NCBI GenBank assembly: GCA_008081395.1
Contig: VMCJ01000176.1
Location: 1-37,937 of the forward strand
Direction: 5' to 3'
Length of the DNA: 37,937 nt
Source of the DNA: Rhodospirillales bacterium
GTDB taxonomy: Bacteria > Pseudomonadota > Alphaproteobacteria > Bin95
Every line of letters begins with the position of its first letter. Within the stretch, counting starts at the first letter, position 1. This document shows positions 9,384-18,644 of the stretch, piece after piece. Under the pieces are notes generated by a model, which ran no database searches, had not been told where the DNA came from, and saw nothing but the letters and a program-made list of their open reading frames with translations. The translations under genes and the position numbers were made by a program.

Positions 9384-10550
9384 TTAAAAGAAAACCTCGG
9401 GCTGACCACCCAAAAGAATTTCTCCAACAGCTTCGAAATGAGCAACCCTGGACTGAATTTGCTGAGAGAGCGTGTGGATGTCTCTAAATCGGCGTTCAAA
9501 AGGGGATTCAGAAAAAATAGCCGACACCCCAGCGGCCCTGTGGACCCAGTCTGCAGCCTCCACAGAAGCCTGAATGCCATGGCTACAAATGAGGCGAACA
9601 GATGCTCGCTCCTTGAGGCCTATAGCCCCTTCATTTGGAGCCTCATTATAGAGTTTAGAAAGGGTTTGATCGGCGAAGGATTTTGCGGCTCTCAGGCTGG
9701 CGTGATGTTGAGCAAATTTAGCTTGTGTTAGTTTGTCATCCGCGAGACGCCCACGTCCTCTGGGAGTTTTTGCTACAGCTAGTCGATGAAAGTCTTCCAT
9801 CATAGCGCTTGCTAATCCAAGCGCGCAGCCCATGACGCCAACTGCGTAAAGCCCTTGCATTGGAAAAGCAAATAGACGGCCAGGATCTCTTCTGCACTCT
9901 GGTGTTTCCCGAGTGCCACTCTGGTCCTCCGGTACGAAGACATTCTCTACCCTGTAAGAACCGGAGGAAGTCCCGCGTAGTCCCATAGGTTGCCAATCAT
10001 TAAGAAGTGTCGCCTCATCTTTCCTGAAAAGCACAGTCTGTGTGATTGGACGTCCTTGTCGGTTTACCCGGATTGAGCCATCAATTTCTCGAACATGGCC
10101 ATGAGCTCCCATCCAAGTAGCTTGCCGACTCCCGCTTGCGAATGACCACACTCCGGAAACTTTGTATCCACCCTCTACGGCCTGAAGTTTTTGGGCATCA
10201 GGTGGCCCCCAAGCAATTACAGCTTTTGGATCCGACCAAATCATTTTAGCAGTTTTGAAGGGTATATGGGGTGCCAATAGGCACGCTGAATTTGCAACAA
10301 ACATGTTCCATGCCACTGAGCCATCAGCCTTTGCTATCTCTATCAAGGCTTCAAGATATTGGCTTGGACTTACCTCTTCGCCTTCCAGAGATTTTGGAAG
10401 AAAGAGGCGAAGCAGACCAGAATATATTATTTGCTCAAAGACAGCCGGAGGAAAATCCTGGGTTAGTTCAATTTCCTCAGCCGCCGCTAAAATTAGTGGC
10501 GCGAGTTTCTGGGCTCGGACAGCCGGACTATCGGTGATCCTCTTGATCAT
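9384..10550 (-). CDS. Acyl-CoA dehydrogenase-fold flavoprotein, probable group D flavin monooxygenase
   Basis: The 388-residue protein has the acyl-CoA dehydrogenase fold, but its C-terminal part matches the Acyl-CoA_dh_2-type domain found in flavin-dependent monooxygenases (DszC, HsaA, HpaB-like). This is seen in RRFRDIHTLSQQIQSR near residues 353-368 and in the Trp/Ser-rich middle part (VSGVWSFASGSRQATW). The catalytic glutamate of true acyl-CoA dehydrogenases is not evident. Such enzymes use reduced FMN or FAD from a separate reductase to oxygenate aromatic, thioether or amine substrates. It follows the LLM oxidoreductase gene with only one base between stop and start. Substrate unknown. 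Confidence 0.8.
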   Translation of the reverse strand: MIKRITDSPAVRAQKLAPLILAAAEEIELTQDFPPAVFEQIIYSGLLRLFLPKSLEGEEVSPSQYLEALIEIAKADGSVAWNMFVANSACLLAPHIPFKTAKMIWSDPKAVIAWGPPDAQKLQAVEGGYKVSGVWSFASGSRQATWMGAHGHVREIDGSIRVNRQGRPITQTVLFRKDEATLLNDWQPMGLRGTSSGSYRVENVFVPEDQSGTRETPECRRDPGRLFAFPMQGLYAVGVMGCALGLASAMMEDFHRLAVAKTPRGRGRLADDKLTQAKFAQHHASLRAAKSFADQTLSKLYNEAPNEGAIGLKERASVRLICSHGIQASVEAADWVHRAAGVSAIFSESPFERRFRDIHTLSQQIQSRVAHFEAVGEILLGGQPEVFF

Positions 10551-10551
10551 T

Positions 10552-11409
10552 TCAGCCCTTTGCTGCTTCCTTAAAACGACGCAGTATCTCTATCTGTCCG
10601 TCTAAGTTACCTGCATGGAACATTGGATATAGCATGGCCATTGAGATGCCATTTTGCCGCCAGTAATCTGCGTCTCGACCCCAAGCTTCAGGGTCCATTT
10701 CATTTGCTCTCAGCCAAACCTCTACAGGTGCCTCGTCTGGCTGTCTTCCATTTTCAACAAGATACCCCCTGAATTGTTCTAATTTTTCCTCAGCCTTCTC
10801 TCCAGGAGGCATAATAGGCATCCAACCATTTGCTAACTTTGCAGCTCGACGAAGGACAGCGTCCGCCGTACCTCCAAGCCAGATGGGAATAGGCCTTTGT
10901 ACTGGTCCAGGAACTATATTTACCCGGTCTAGGTCGTGGAAACGGCCTTTAAAGGTAACTAATTCTTCTGACCAAAGCAGTCGCATGACTTCTATTTGCT
11001 CGGCTTGTTTGGCACCTCTCGTTTTCCAATTTGTTTCTAAAGCCTCGTACTCAATATGATTCCAACCAACGCCAATTCCTAATCGAAGCCTTCCCCCTGA
11101 CAATAAGTCAGCTTCTGCAGCCTGCTTGGCAACAACCCCCGTTTGTCGTTGAGGAAGAATAAGAACTCCAGAGGAAAGTCTGATGGTTGTGGTGCATGCG
11201 GCCAGAAACCCAAGAGTTACAAATGTCTCGTGAAAATGCTCATTTTCATTGTAATTTGGGGTCCACCCATCTCTTGCCTGAGCGCCAAATACATGATCGG
11301 GAACTTCGATATAAGAATATCCCAAGTCTTCCGCAGCTTGTGCCCAGTCTTTAATTTTTTGAGGGTCATTTCCAATAAATCTTGTCGGGAATTGTGCGCA
11401 GAGCTTCAT
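10552..11409 (-). CDS. LLM-class flavin-dependent oxidoreductase (TIGR03619-like)
   Basis: Luciferase-like TIM-barrel enzyme of 285 residues using F420 or FMN. Seen: the N-terminal beta strand and GYSYIEVPDH segment, ILPQRQT near 84-90, SGGRLRLGIGVGW at 104-116, and RPIPIWLGGTADAVLRRA later. These are standard landmarks of LLM proteins and resemble the TIGR03619 group, many of which are labelled F420-dependent. Whether this organism makes F420 cannot be told here; FMN is the alternative. It could oxidise an intermediate or work with the adjacent flavoenzyme. Its ATG lies two bases after the hydrolase stop codon, in the middle of the operon. Confidence 0.83.
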   Translation of the reverse strand: MKLCAQFPTRFIGNDPQKIKDWAQAAEDLGYSYIEVPDHVFGAQARDGWTPNYNENEHFHETFVTLGFLAACTTTIRLSSGVLILPQRQTGVVAKQAAEADLLSGGRLRLGIGVGWNHIEYEALETNWKTRGAKQAEQIEVMRLLWSEELVTFKGRFHDLDRVNIVPGPVQRPIPIWLGGTADAVLRRAAKLANGWMPIMPPGEKAEEKLEQFRGYLVENGRQPDEAPVEVWLRANEMDPEAWGRDADYWRQNGISMAMLYPMFHAGNLDGQIEILRRFKEAAKG

Positions 11410-11411
11410 AA

Positions 11412-12248
11412 TTACTGATCCTCTTCGAGCAGGATTGAATTTATTTTCTCTGGTTCTTCATAAGATGCCCAGTGTCCGGCACCAGGAATGATTGTGAAGG
11501 CTTGGCAATGGGGAAGAGCTTCAAAAAGCTCACGTCGTTCACTTAAATATCGCCCAGCTGTAGCGTCCTTTTCGCCCCAAATGCCACGGACTGGGATCCT
11601 TAATTTTTTTAATGCATCCTGCAGGCTTCGTCCGTGGGGGATAGTACCACTTCGGGTTCGGGCCTTCCTTGTATTTATTGTCTGCAGGTCCAATGCCATC
11701 TCGTCTATCTTAGAATTGTCGCCAAACATAAAGATACCCAGGTTGTTACGATGGACATCTCTCAACTCGTTTTCGGCCATCTTACTGGAAGGCTTCATAA
11801 GTGGAGCCCGATCATCTATCGGCAGGCCTAGTGCGTTTGAACCGATTACAACGAAACGATCTATTCGATCTTCCATGATTAATGCTGTTTGCCCACCAAC
11901 TATGCCGCCAAATGAGAATCCAACCAGTTGGAACCGTTCATCCGTTTGAAGGGTTTGTTCAATAGTTTCAGCAACCAGGTTTCCCATAATCTCAGCGGAA
12001 ATTGGTTCTGGGGGTTGATCACTATCGCCCATACCAGGCAGATCAATCGCTACAACCTTTTTAAAACGGGAGAGTTCGATAATGTTTTTTGCCCAGTGCG
12101 ACCAAGCACCAAAGCTGCCATGAAGAAGAACAATAGTGCCCTGCCTATGATTTTTCTCTCCCCAAATTCGCGAAGTAATAATTCCGTGAGCATGTTGGGT
12201 GTTCAATCGAACCCCAGCATGCTCAATTTTTTCTAATTCTGTTGGCAT
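11412..12248 (-). CDS. Alpha/beta-fold hydrolase
   Basis: The 278-residue protein has a complete catalytic triad for this fold. Nucleophile Ser112 lies in GFSFGG, Asp228 in WGEKD and His259 in GAGHW, with an oxyanion-hole LLHGSFGAWSHW motif near residues 41-52. No signal peptide is seen, so it should act in the cytoplasm. This family includes C-C bond hydrolases, esterases, lactonases and haloalkane-type enzymes; the sequence alone does not choose. In its operon, next to a likely monooxygenase, it may hydrolyse an ester, lactone or ring-cleavage product. It starts four bases after the dehydrogenase stop. Confidence 0.88.
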   Translation of the reverse strand: MPTELEKIEHAGVRLNTQHAHGIITSRIWGEKNHRQGTIVLLHGSFGAWSHWAKNIIELSRFKKVVAIDLPGMGDSDQPPEPISAEIMGNLVAETIEQTLQTDERFQLVGFSFGGIVGGQTALIMEDRIDRFVVIGSNALGLPIDDRAPLMKPSSKMAENELRDVHRNNLGIFMFGDNSKIDEMALDLQTINTRKARTRSGTIPHGRSLQDALKKLRIPVRGIWGEKDATAGRYLSERRELFEALPHCQAFTIIPGAGHWASYEEPEKINSILLEEDQ

Positions 12249-12252
12249 AGCT

Positions 12253-13332
12253 TCAATTTCCTAGAAGATAAGCAGCGCCGCTTGTTTCGGAAGCCTTCCG
12301 AAGTTCCTCAAGTAATGTATCAGAGATAGGTATTCCGTCCTTCTCCCGTTTCATCTTAGCAATTTTCTCAGGTTCGCCTGCAACCATAACAGGCTGGGAA
12401 TGGTCAGCGGGGGGCGTAGCCTTTAGCGTGTCAATAAGAGCATCCATATCCCCCTCAAAATCTGCTCCCTCATCCCGAAAGAATTCAGGATCGATAGCAA
12501 GGAAAAAGCTGCCAATATTGTGGTGTTGCCCAGTTTTTCCTGTTTTTAGGTCATGTGCCCCAAACCAAGAGCCGGTTAAGACGCTAGAAAGAATATCAAC
12601 CATAATGGCTAGCCCATAACCCTTGTGGCTGCCTCTTTCTCTATCGCCGCCTAATGGCGTCATCCGGCGGGGTCTCGCGTCAAAAGCTGCTTGGGCATCA
12701 GTTCTAATGCCGCCGTCTTCATCAAGCGCCCACCCTGCGGGCAATGACTGGCCCAGCCGTCGATAGATATCAAGTTTTCCAACTGCAACAGTCGATGTTG
12801 CCATATCCAGAACGAATGCTGGACGCTCTCCTGCGGGTACTGCGCAAGCAATTGGATTAGTGGAATACATTGGTTCCTTTGCAAAGGTAGGAACTATGGA
12901 TCGCTGACTGGTTCCAGTCATACTAATGCCAATAAGCCCTTGATCACTGGCCATGGTGGCGTACACACCAGCAGCTCCGTAGTGATTTGAGCGCTTTACA
13001 AGGCCTAGACCAACAGCTGTATTTTTTGCTTTTTCGATGGCCATACCCATGGCCATTGCCCCTGCAGCGTGTCCAAGTCCATGTCCAGCATCTACTATGC
13101 AAAACGCAGGATTGTCGGTTACTACTTCTGGCGTCGCATCTGGAAATACGAGACCTGCCAGTCGTCGGGTCTCGTAGTGGGGCAACATCCCTATTCCATG
13201 GCTATCAATTCCACGCAGGTCTGCTTCAATCATGAGACCTGACATTAGTTTACACCGTTCTTCGGGTAGGCCCCAGGCTGCCAGGACGGCCTCAATTTGC
13301 CGCCTCAGAATATCTGCAGAAAATACTCGCAT
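12253..13332 (-). CDS. Ldh-family (malate/L-lactate dehydrogenase type 2) oxidoreductase
   Basis: NAD(P)-dependent reductase or dehydrogenase of 2-hydroxyacids, ureidoglycolate, diketogulonate or cyclic imino acids. The 359-residue product has the family's two histidine motifs, DSHG at 43-46 and RSNHYGAAG at 114-122. It also has MTGTSQRSIVPTFAKEPMYSTNPIACAVP-type spacing and the late GSHKGYGLAIMVDIL segment, and it is full length. I start it at ATG 13332 because MRVFSADILRR fits the family's usual N-terminus. A GTG at 13404 in frame adds an unrelated Cys-rich lead and lies at or next to the probable transcription start. It is the first gene of the seven-gene catabolic operon. Confidence 0.87.
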   Translation of the reverse strand: MRVFSADILRRQIEAVLAAWGLPEERCKLMSGLMIEADLRGIDSHGIGMLPHYETRRLAGLVFPDATPEVVTDNPAFCIVDAGHGLGHAAGAMAMGMAIEKAKNTAVGLGLVKRSNHYGAAGVYATMASDQGLIGISMTGTSQRSIVPTFAKEPMYSTNPIACAVPAGERPAFVLDMATSTVAVGKLDIYRRLGQSLPAGWALDEDGGIRTDAQAAFDARPRRMTPLGGDRERGSHKGYGLAIMVDILSSVLTGSWFGAHDLKTGKTGQHHNIGSFFLAIDPEFFRDEGADFEGDMDALIDTLKATPPADHSQPVMVAGEPEKIAKMKREKDGIPISDTLLEELRKASETSGAAYLLGN

Positions 13333-13409
13333 GGAAAAGGGTCCGATCCTTGGTGAAAAATCAGTATGAGCACCATCGCAAAGGATGCAAAGCCAAGTTT
13401 CCACGTAAA

Positions 13410-13438
13410 TTATTAGATGTAAAATTTTAATGCGTTAA
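13410..13438 (-). promoter_or_regulatory. Candidate promoter of the seven-gene catabolic operon
   Basis: On the minus strand TTAACG (13438-13433) and TAATAA (13415-13410) are separated by 17 bases, a sigma70-like arrangement in the only gap (13333-13476) upstream of the operon. Transcription would begin near 13403, giving a leader of about 70 bases before the ATG at 13332. An AT-rich palindrome, TAAAATTTTA (13420-13429), lies in the spacer. Confidence 0.35.
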
Positions 13439-13476
13439 ATGCTGTTTTTTATTTTGGCAGACGTTAGTGGCTTTTT

Positions 13477-16400
13477 TTATTCCATCCTCGCATCAATTAC
13501 GCCAGGCAAAGACTTCATGGCCTGTGCAGTTGCAGATGACAGAGAAATTTTATGCTTTAATTCCACTGAAATTTCACGCGCTGGGTCAACTTCCAAAAGT
13601 AAACGAACAGTCGCACGACCTGGTTTTTCATTGCTTAGAACGGATGAAATAGGCTCTAGAGCTTCTTTATTACCAATATGAACGATTAGTTCTCGACCAG
13701 CATCGGCCGCGGCCTCCTCGAGGTCTCGCACACTCGCTATTCCTACACGTAAGCCGCTATCACTAAGTCGCGCTTCTATGCCGAGAAGTAGGGGGCGCCC
13801 TGAGTCAAGAAGGTCACGAGATGAGGATAATACTTCGGAGAATGCTGTGGCTTCTATAACGCCAGTCGCGTCGGAAAGTTGAACAAAGGCAAACCGGCTG
13901 CCGCGGGCAGAAGTTCTTTCTTGTCGGCCAAGGTGCGTAGCTGCAATTCGGCAATTTGCTTCTGTGCCACGATGGAAGTTGTTGTATTCCTGGTTGCGCC
14001 GGGTTGATGGAGGTGGGCCATTTTTTAATAGGTCCGCTATACTTGTTACACCGAGCTTTTTCATTTGTGCTTGGTAAGCGTCTAACGGATGAGCAGATAA
14101 GTACATCCCTATTGCGTCTAGCTCATTTGAGAGCTGCTCGGCATCACTCCATGAATTAACTGATGGCAGTCGTAAATTTGGTCCAGCATCTGCTTCGCCA
14201 AATAGATTGGATTGATTACTTATTCTATCTTCCGCAGCAGCTTGGGCGGCGCGTGCAATAGCTTCTGCACCTTCAAAAACACAGGCTCGATTTGATTCTA
14301 AGTTGTCAAATGCCCCAGCGCGGGCCAAGGCTTCAATTTGACGCTTATTTATTTTGGTAGAATCCAAACGTTTGGAAAAGTCACCTAAATTTTGAAAAGG
14401 TCCTTTCTCCCGAGAATCAACTATGGCTAATGCTGCTGGACGCCCGACATTTCTGATTGCTCCAAGAGCATATCTAACCCCTAGCTTTCCATCATCATTT
14501 TTTTCAACGGTAAAAACTGGATTTGAGGCATTTATATCTGGGGGGAGGAGAGGTGCTTCTATCCTATCCAACTCCCGGCGAAATAGACCGAGTTTATCAG
14601 TGTTGTGCATATCATGCGTCATAGAAGCAGCTATGAATTCAACGGGATAGTTTGCTTTGAGATATGCTGTTTGGTACGCCACTAAGGCATAGGCTGCAGC
14701 GTGGCTTTTGTTAAAGCCATACCCAGCGAATTTATCTACCAGATCAAAAATCTCGCTAGCTTTATGCTCGTCTACGTCCCGTTCAACTGCACCTTTAACA
14801 AAAATTTCTCTCTGGGCAGCCATTTCGCTTTTAATCTTTTTTCCCATTGCTCGGCGCAAAAGATCTGCCCCGCCTAGACTATAACCTGCAAGCACTTGAG
14901 CTATCTGCATCACTTGCTCTTGGTAAATTATGATCCCGTATGTTTCTTCCAAAATTGACTGAAGCATAGGGTGGGGGAAGGCAACAGGTTCGGCGCCATG
15001 CTTTCTTGCGATGTAGCTTGGAATATTGTCCATAGGACCGGGGCGATATAGGGCTACGACTGCAATAATGTCCTCAAATCGATTTGGCTTGAGTCGTTTG
15101 AGCATGTCTCGCATGCCAGAACCTTCAAGCTGGAATACACCTGCGGTATTGCCGCTAGACATAAGTTCGAAAGATTTTTTATCGTCTAATGGGATGCGAT
15201 CAACATCTAGATCAATTCCTCGATTTTTAAGAAGCTTTACTGCATCGTTAATTACAGTGAGTGTCTTCAGGCCCAAGAAGTCAAACTTTACTAGACCCGC
15301 TGTCTCTACAGATTTCATGTTGAATTGGGTTACTGGCATTTCTGAGCGTGGGTCACGATACAGAGCAACTAGTTTGTTGAGAGGGCGATCGCCAATTACA
15401 ACTCCTGCAGCATGGGTAGACGTGTTGCGATAAAGTCCTTCGAGCTTCAAAGCGATGTTAATGAGTGTGCCAACTTGCTCGTCTGTTTTCCGCATCTCCT
15501 GCAAAGCAGGTTCGCCATCTATAGCCTGGCTAAGAGTTACAGGATTAGCTGGGTTATTAGGGACTAATTTACATATCCGATCAACTTGACCGTATGGCAT
15601 TCCAAGTACTCGGCCCACATCTCGAAGTACTGCGCGAGCTTGTAATTTTCCGAATGTTATTATTTGAGCGACCTTGTCTGATCCGTACTTCTGCTGGACA
15701 TGCGTAATAACTTCGTCTCGCCTTTCTTGACAAAAGTCGATGTCAAAGTCTGGCATTGAGACACGCTCTGGATTCAGGAAACGCTCAAACAGCAAATTAA
15801 ACTGAAGCGGATCAAGGTCCGTGATTGTAAGAGCCCAAGCAACAACTGACCCAGCTCCTGAACCGCGTCCCGGTCCTACAGGTATACCTTTGGCTTTCGC
15901 CCACTGGATAAATTCAGCAACAATAAGAAAGTAGCCAGGAAAACCCATCTGGGTGATCACGTTGAGTTCGTAAGCTAGTCTCTCTTGATAGAGTTTCTGT
16001 TTTTCCTGATCTATCTCAAGAGTTGCTATTCGCCTTGCTAAGCCTTGCTCTGCCTGGGCTTTTAATTCCTCTGCCTCATCGCGGCCGGCTTCAGTTTCAA
16101 AACCAGGGAGAATAGGGTCCCGCGGTTCTGGCATTACTGCGCACCGCTTTGCGATAATTATGGTGTTGCTTATTGCTTCCGGAATATCAGCAAAAAGCGA
16201 CGTCATCTCAGATGCTGACTTGAAGCGATAATTTTCTGATGACCGTCGCCTATCGGTGTCTTCTAACCGTCGACCGTCTGCTATTGCGAGTAAAGCATCG
16301 TGAGCTTCATGCATCTCGGCCGTCCCAAACCGGACGTCATTTGTCGCAACCAGGGGTAAATCAAGCGAATATGCGAGCTTTATAAGATTTGGTTCCACCT

Positions 16401-16959
16401 CAATTTCATCGGGTAAATCAATCCTTTGTAGTTCCACATATACCCTGTTGGGGAACAATTTTTTTAAATAATTTAGCCGAGTCTCGGCGCGTTCAAATTG
16501 GTTTTCTCGGATTAATCTATTTACGGCACCATTCGGGCCACCTGTTAGCGCTATTAGCCCGTCGGTATTGCCTTCAAGGTTATCTAATTTGATCTCAGGA
16601 TCATAGTCGCCATCACTGGAAAGATAAGCATTTGAAACCAGCTTCATCAGGTTTGCATAACCAGTTTGATCCTGAGCTAGAAGCACAAGGTCATCTGCTG
16701 GTGGACGACGTTGAGAGGAGTCAATTTCAACCTGATCGCGTGAAATTGGCAGTATAACGCCAGTAATTGGCTGGATCCCGGCACCAGTCGCTTTCATAGA
16801 AAATTCGAGTGCGCCAAATAAATTTCGATTATCTACTACTGCCACTGCTGGCATGTTGTTTGACATAGCCAGGTCAACGATGTCGGGGGCGTGAAGAGCT
16901 CCATCTAATAATGAATAGGCCGACCTTACCCGCAAGTGAACAAACTCAGCGTGGGACAT
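13477..16959 (-). CDS. dnaE: DNA polymerase III subunit alpha
   Basis: Catalytic subunit of the replicative polymerase. The 1160-residue protein begins with a PHP domain and then carries GPGRGSGAGSVVAW and the catalytic PDFDIDFCQERR at about residues 362-414. It continues through palm, thumb and fingers (including FQLEGSGMRDMLKRLKP and YQEQVMQIAQVLAGYSLGGA), a helix-hairpin-helix region and an OB-fold (VIEATAFSEV). Length is normal for DnaE1. In the PHP domain the first motif reads HLRVRSAYS where metal-binding versions have HLHVHS, so the PHP metal site looks degenerate. The start is ATG 16959 with GGAG six bases upstream; the GTG just before is too close to that site. Confidence 0.97.
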   Translation of the reverse strand: MSHAEFVHLRVRSAYSLLDGALHAPDIVDLAMSNNMPAVAVVDNRNLFGALEFSMKATGAGIQPITGVILPISRDQVEIDSSQRRPPADDLVLLAQDQTGYANLMKLVSNAYLSSDGDYDPEIKLDNLEGNTDGLIALTGGPNGAVNRLIRENQFERAETRLNYLKKLFPNRVYVELQRIDLPDEIEVEPNLIKLAYSLDLPLVATNDVRFGTAEMHEAHDALLAIADGRRLEDTDRRRSSENYRFKSASEMTSLFADIPEAISNTIIIAKRCAVMPEPRDPILPGFETEAGRDEAEELKAQAEQGLARRIATLEIDQEKQKLYQERLAYELNVITQMGFPGYFLIVAEFIQWAKAKGIPVGPGRGSGAGSVVAWALTITDLDPLQFNLLFERFLNPERVSMPDFDIDFCQERRDEVITHVQQKYGSDKVAQIITFGKLQARAVLRDVGRVLGMPYGQVDRICKLVPNNPANPVTLSQAIDGEPALQEMRKTDEQVGTLINIALKLEGLYRNTSTHAAGVVIGDRPLNKLVALYRDPRSEMPVTQFNMKSVETAGLVKFDFLGLKTLTVINDAVKLLKNRGIDLDVDRIPLDDKKSFELMSSGNTAGVFQLEGSGMRDMLKRLKPNRFEDIIAVVALYRPGPMDNIPSYIARKHGAEPVAFPHPMLQSILEETYGIIIYQEQVMQIAQVLAGYSLGGADLLRRAMGKKIKSEMAAQREIFVKGAVERDVDEHKASEIFDLVDKFAGYGFNKSHAAAYALVAYQTAYLKANYPVEFIAASMTHDMHNTDKLGLFRRELDRIEAPLLPPDINASNPVFTVEKNDDGKLGVRYALGAIRNVGRPAALAIVDSREKGPFQNLGDFSKRLDSTKINKRQIEALARAGAFDNLESNRACVFEGAEAIARAAQAAAEDRISNQSNLFGEADAGPNLRLPSVNSWSDAEQLSNELDAIGMYLSAHPLDAYQAQMKKLGVTSIADLLKNGPPPSTRRNQEYNNFHRGTEANCRIAATHLGRQERTSARGSRFAFVQLSDATGVIEATAFSEVLSSSRDLLDSGRPLLLGIEARLSDSGLRVGIASVRDLEEAAADAGRELIVHIGNKEALEPISSVLSNEKPGRATVRLLLEVDPAREISVELKHKISLSSATAQAMKSLPGVIDARME

Positions 16960-17022
16960 CACAATCTCCAGTGTGTCCCCTCAACCTATACCAATTCGTT
17001 CATATCAGTTGTGGATGATTTG

Positions 17023-17691
17023 TTAAAAATCGAGATTTGCGTAATGCGGGGGCGGCTGAAAACCATTAACGCGGTCTGCCAAAAGTGATCTGAAACTTGG
17101 ACGTGACTTTATCCGCTGGTACCAAAGTTTTGCACCCTCAAATCTATCCCAGTCGATATCACCTAGGAAATCAAGGACCGAGATATGTGCACCAGCGGTT
17201 ATGTCAGCTAAAGAAAAGTGGTCTGCGGCTAGCCATGTGCGTCTATCACATAGCCAGGCAATATAATTAAGATGGTGTGCTACATTTGTCCGACCAGCCC
17301 TAAGTGCAACAGAGTCAGGTGACCCACCACCAGTTTGCCTACGTAAAACTTTTTCACCATAGATATGCTGCGTAACCTCGCGGTAGAATTTATCATCAAA
17401 CCACGCGATTAGTCGTCGGGTTTCTGCTCGAGCTTCTGGCGTTGTGCCTAGAAGGGATGGCGAAGGCACCATCTCTTCAAGAAATTCACAAATAGCCTGA
17501 GAGTCGGCGAGAACATGGTTGTTTTCCATCTCTAAGACGGGAACTTTTCCTGCTGGGTTAAGTGCTAAAAAATCACGTCTTCTATCCCATACTCGTTCCT
17601 CACGAAGCTCTATTGGCAGTGATTTTTCGCCCAGTGTTATCCGAACCTTACGGCAGAATGGAGAGAGTGGCAGGTGATGAAGCGTCGGCAT
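17023..17691 (-). CDS. Glutathione S-transferase family protein
   Basis: The 222-residue cytosolic protein has a thioredoxin-like N-terminal domain with SPFCRK (10-15), NPAGKVPVLE near 45-54 and the glutathione-binding DSQAI (63-67), then an all-alpha C-terminal domain containing FSLADITAGAHISVLDFLGD. The end, HYANLDF, and the preceding SRPSFRSLLADR resemble a subgroup common in alphaproteobacteria whose physiological substrate I do not know. Cys13 could be the catalytic residue. It lies 74 nt after the Tam41-like gene and 63 nt before dnaE on the same strand. No clear Shine-Dalgarno is visible. Confidence 0.88.
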   Translation of the reverse strand: MPTLHHLPLSPFCRKVRITLGEKSLPIELREERVWDRRRDFLALNPAGKVPVLEMENNHVLADSQAICEFLEEMVPSPSLLGTTPEARAETRRLIAWFDDKFYREVTQHIYGEKVLRRQTGGGSPDSVALRAGRTNVAHHLNYIAWLCDRRTWLAADHFSLADITAGAHISVLDFLGDIDWDRFEGAKLWYQRIKSRPSFRSLLADRVNGFQPPPHYANLDF

Positions 17692-17765
17692 ATTGTAGCC
17701 AAACCCGGTGGTGAGATGGATTACCTAATTGTTATGACGTTTATAGAGCATATTGGCGAGTCGCG

Positions 17766-18644
17766 TCACTTGAATCCACCTCGACGCCAAACAGACCATG
17801 CAAGCCCTGGTGCTGCAATGAGTGGCCAGCGTCGATGCCATGGCTTTATCGCTACTTTCACACCACTATGCCGATTAATTTTCCACGCTATGTAGTCCAG
17901 ACCACCCTCGAATGTGGACATTCCTTTGAGAAGTCTAACAACTGAAAGCAGCTTGCCAAAAATCTGCCTACGAATTTTTCGATAATGGGTTCCACGAAAT
18001 ATGGGGCGATTACTGTTTAGAATGTCAAATATTAGATCATATCGATTTTGATCAGCTAAGTAGATTTGAAGAGGTCTATCAGGTCCTTCAGAGCGAAGTT
18101 CGGAAGCGTATGTATGTTTGAAACCTTCTGTCCAGAAGACTTCACTTTTGGCCGGTGGATACAAATGTGTCTCGCTGGCAAAGGTTAAAACAGCGGATTT
18201 GCAGGCTTCGGCAATTTGGATGATGAGGTGTTCATTTTCGGCCCAGACAAGCCTTATTGGTTGTGCAAAACGTGCCCAGAAATAACTGTGAAAGGTTCTT
18301 TCGCTTGTCAGTTGAATAAATTGACCCACCGTAATAATTGCTGCCTTTGCTCTGAGTTTTCCATCTGGGCCATCACACTCCAGGTAGATGACACTCGGTG
18401 GAAGCACACGATTTAGAATCCGAATTAGCCAATTTTCTTTTTTGGATGCGTCATCCTCAATCAGTAGATAAAGATCAGCAATTGAATTGGTTGTTATTCC
18501 GTCCCTTAGACATGACCCATAGAATAAAGCGGCTTTAACGCCGATAACGCGATCTCGTGCGCTTTTAACCAGTGAGGTCGCGTTTATCTCAGCCGGACGA
18601 CTAAGTTCATCAATAATTAACTCGGTTAGATCTGCCACTTTCAT
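17766..18644 (-). CDS. Tam41-like nucleotidyltransferase, possible CDP-lipid (CDP-diacylglycerol) synthase
   Basis: The 292-residue protein has a nucleotidyltransferase signature, FYGSCLRDG (Gly43-Ser44) followed by the acidic ADLYLLIEDD (Asp58). Beyond that, it follows the order of mitochondrial Tam41, which makes CDP-diacylglycerol from phosphatidate and CTP. Resembling segments are the CDGPDGKLRAKAAIIT segment, ARFAQPIRLVW near 124-134, and ACKSAVLTFASE, which parallels the LKSAVTAA region. This resemblance is from memory, not an alignment. The C-terminus is basic with Trp-rich hydrophobic patches, suggesting membrane contact. Its ATG overlaps the stop of the lipid kinase gene (ATGA), so the kinase product is the obvious substrate candidate. 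It could instead transfer a nucleotide to another lipid phosphate. Confidence 0.68.
   Translation of the reverse strand: MKVADLTELIIDELSRPAEINATSLVKSARDRVIGVKAALFYGSCLRDGITTNSIADLYLLIEDDASKKENWLIRILNRVLPPSVIYLECDGPDGKLRAKAAIITVGQFIQLTSERTFHSYFWARFAQPIRLVWAENEHLIIQIAEACKSAVLTFASETHLYPPAKSEVFWTEGFKHTYASELRSEGPDRPLQIYLADQNRYDLIFDILNSNRPIFRGTHYRKIRRQIFGKLLSVVRLLKGMSTFEGGLDYIAWKINRHSGVKVAIKPWHRRWPLIAAPGLAWSVWRRGGFK

Noticed and set aside
11488-11949. 153-codon open frame antisense to the alpha/beta hydrolase
   Set aside because: The opposite strand has an intact catalytic triad in an operon; this frame has no motif or start signal.
13333-13404. Extended GTG start for the Ldh-family gene
   Set aside because: The added 24 residues are Cys-rich and unlike the family, and the GTG lies at the probable transcription start. 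ATG 13332 fits the family better.
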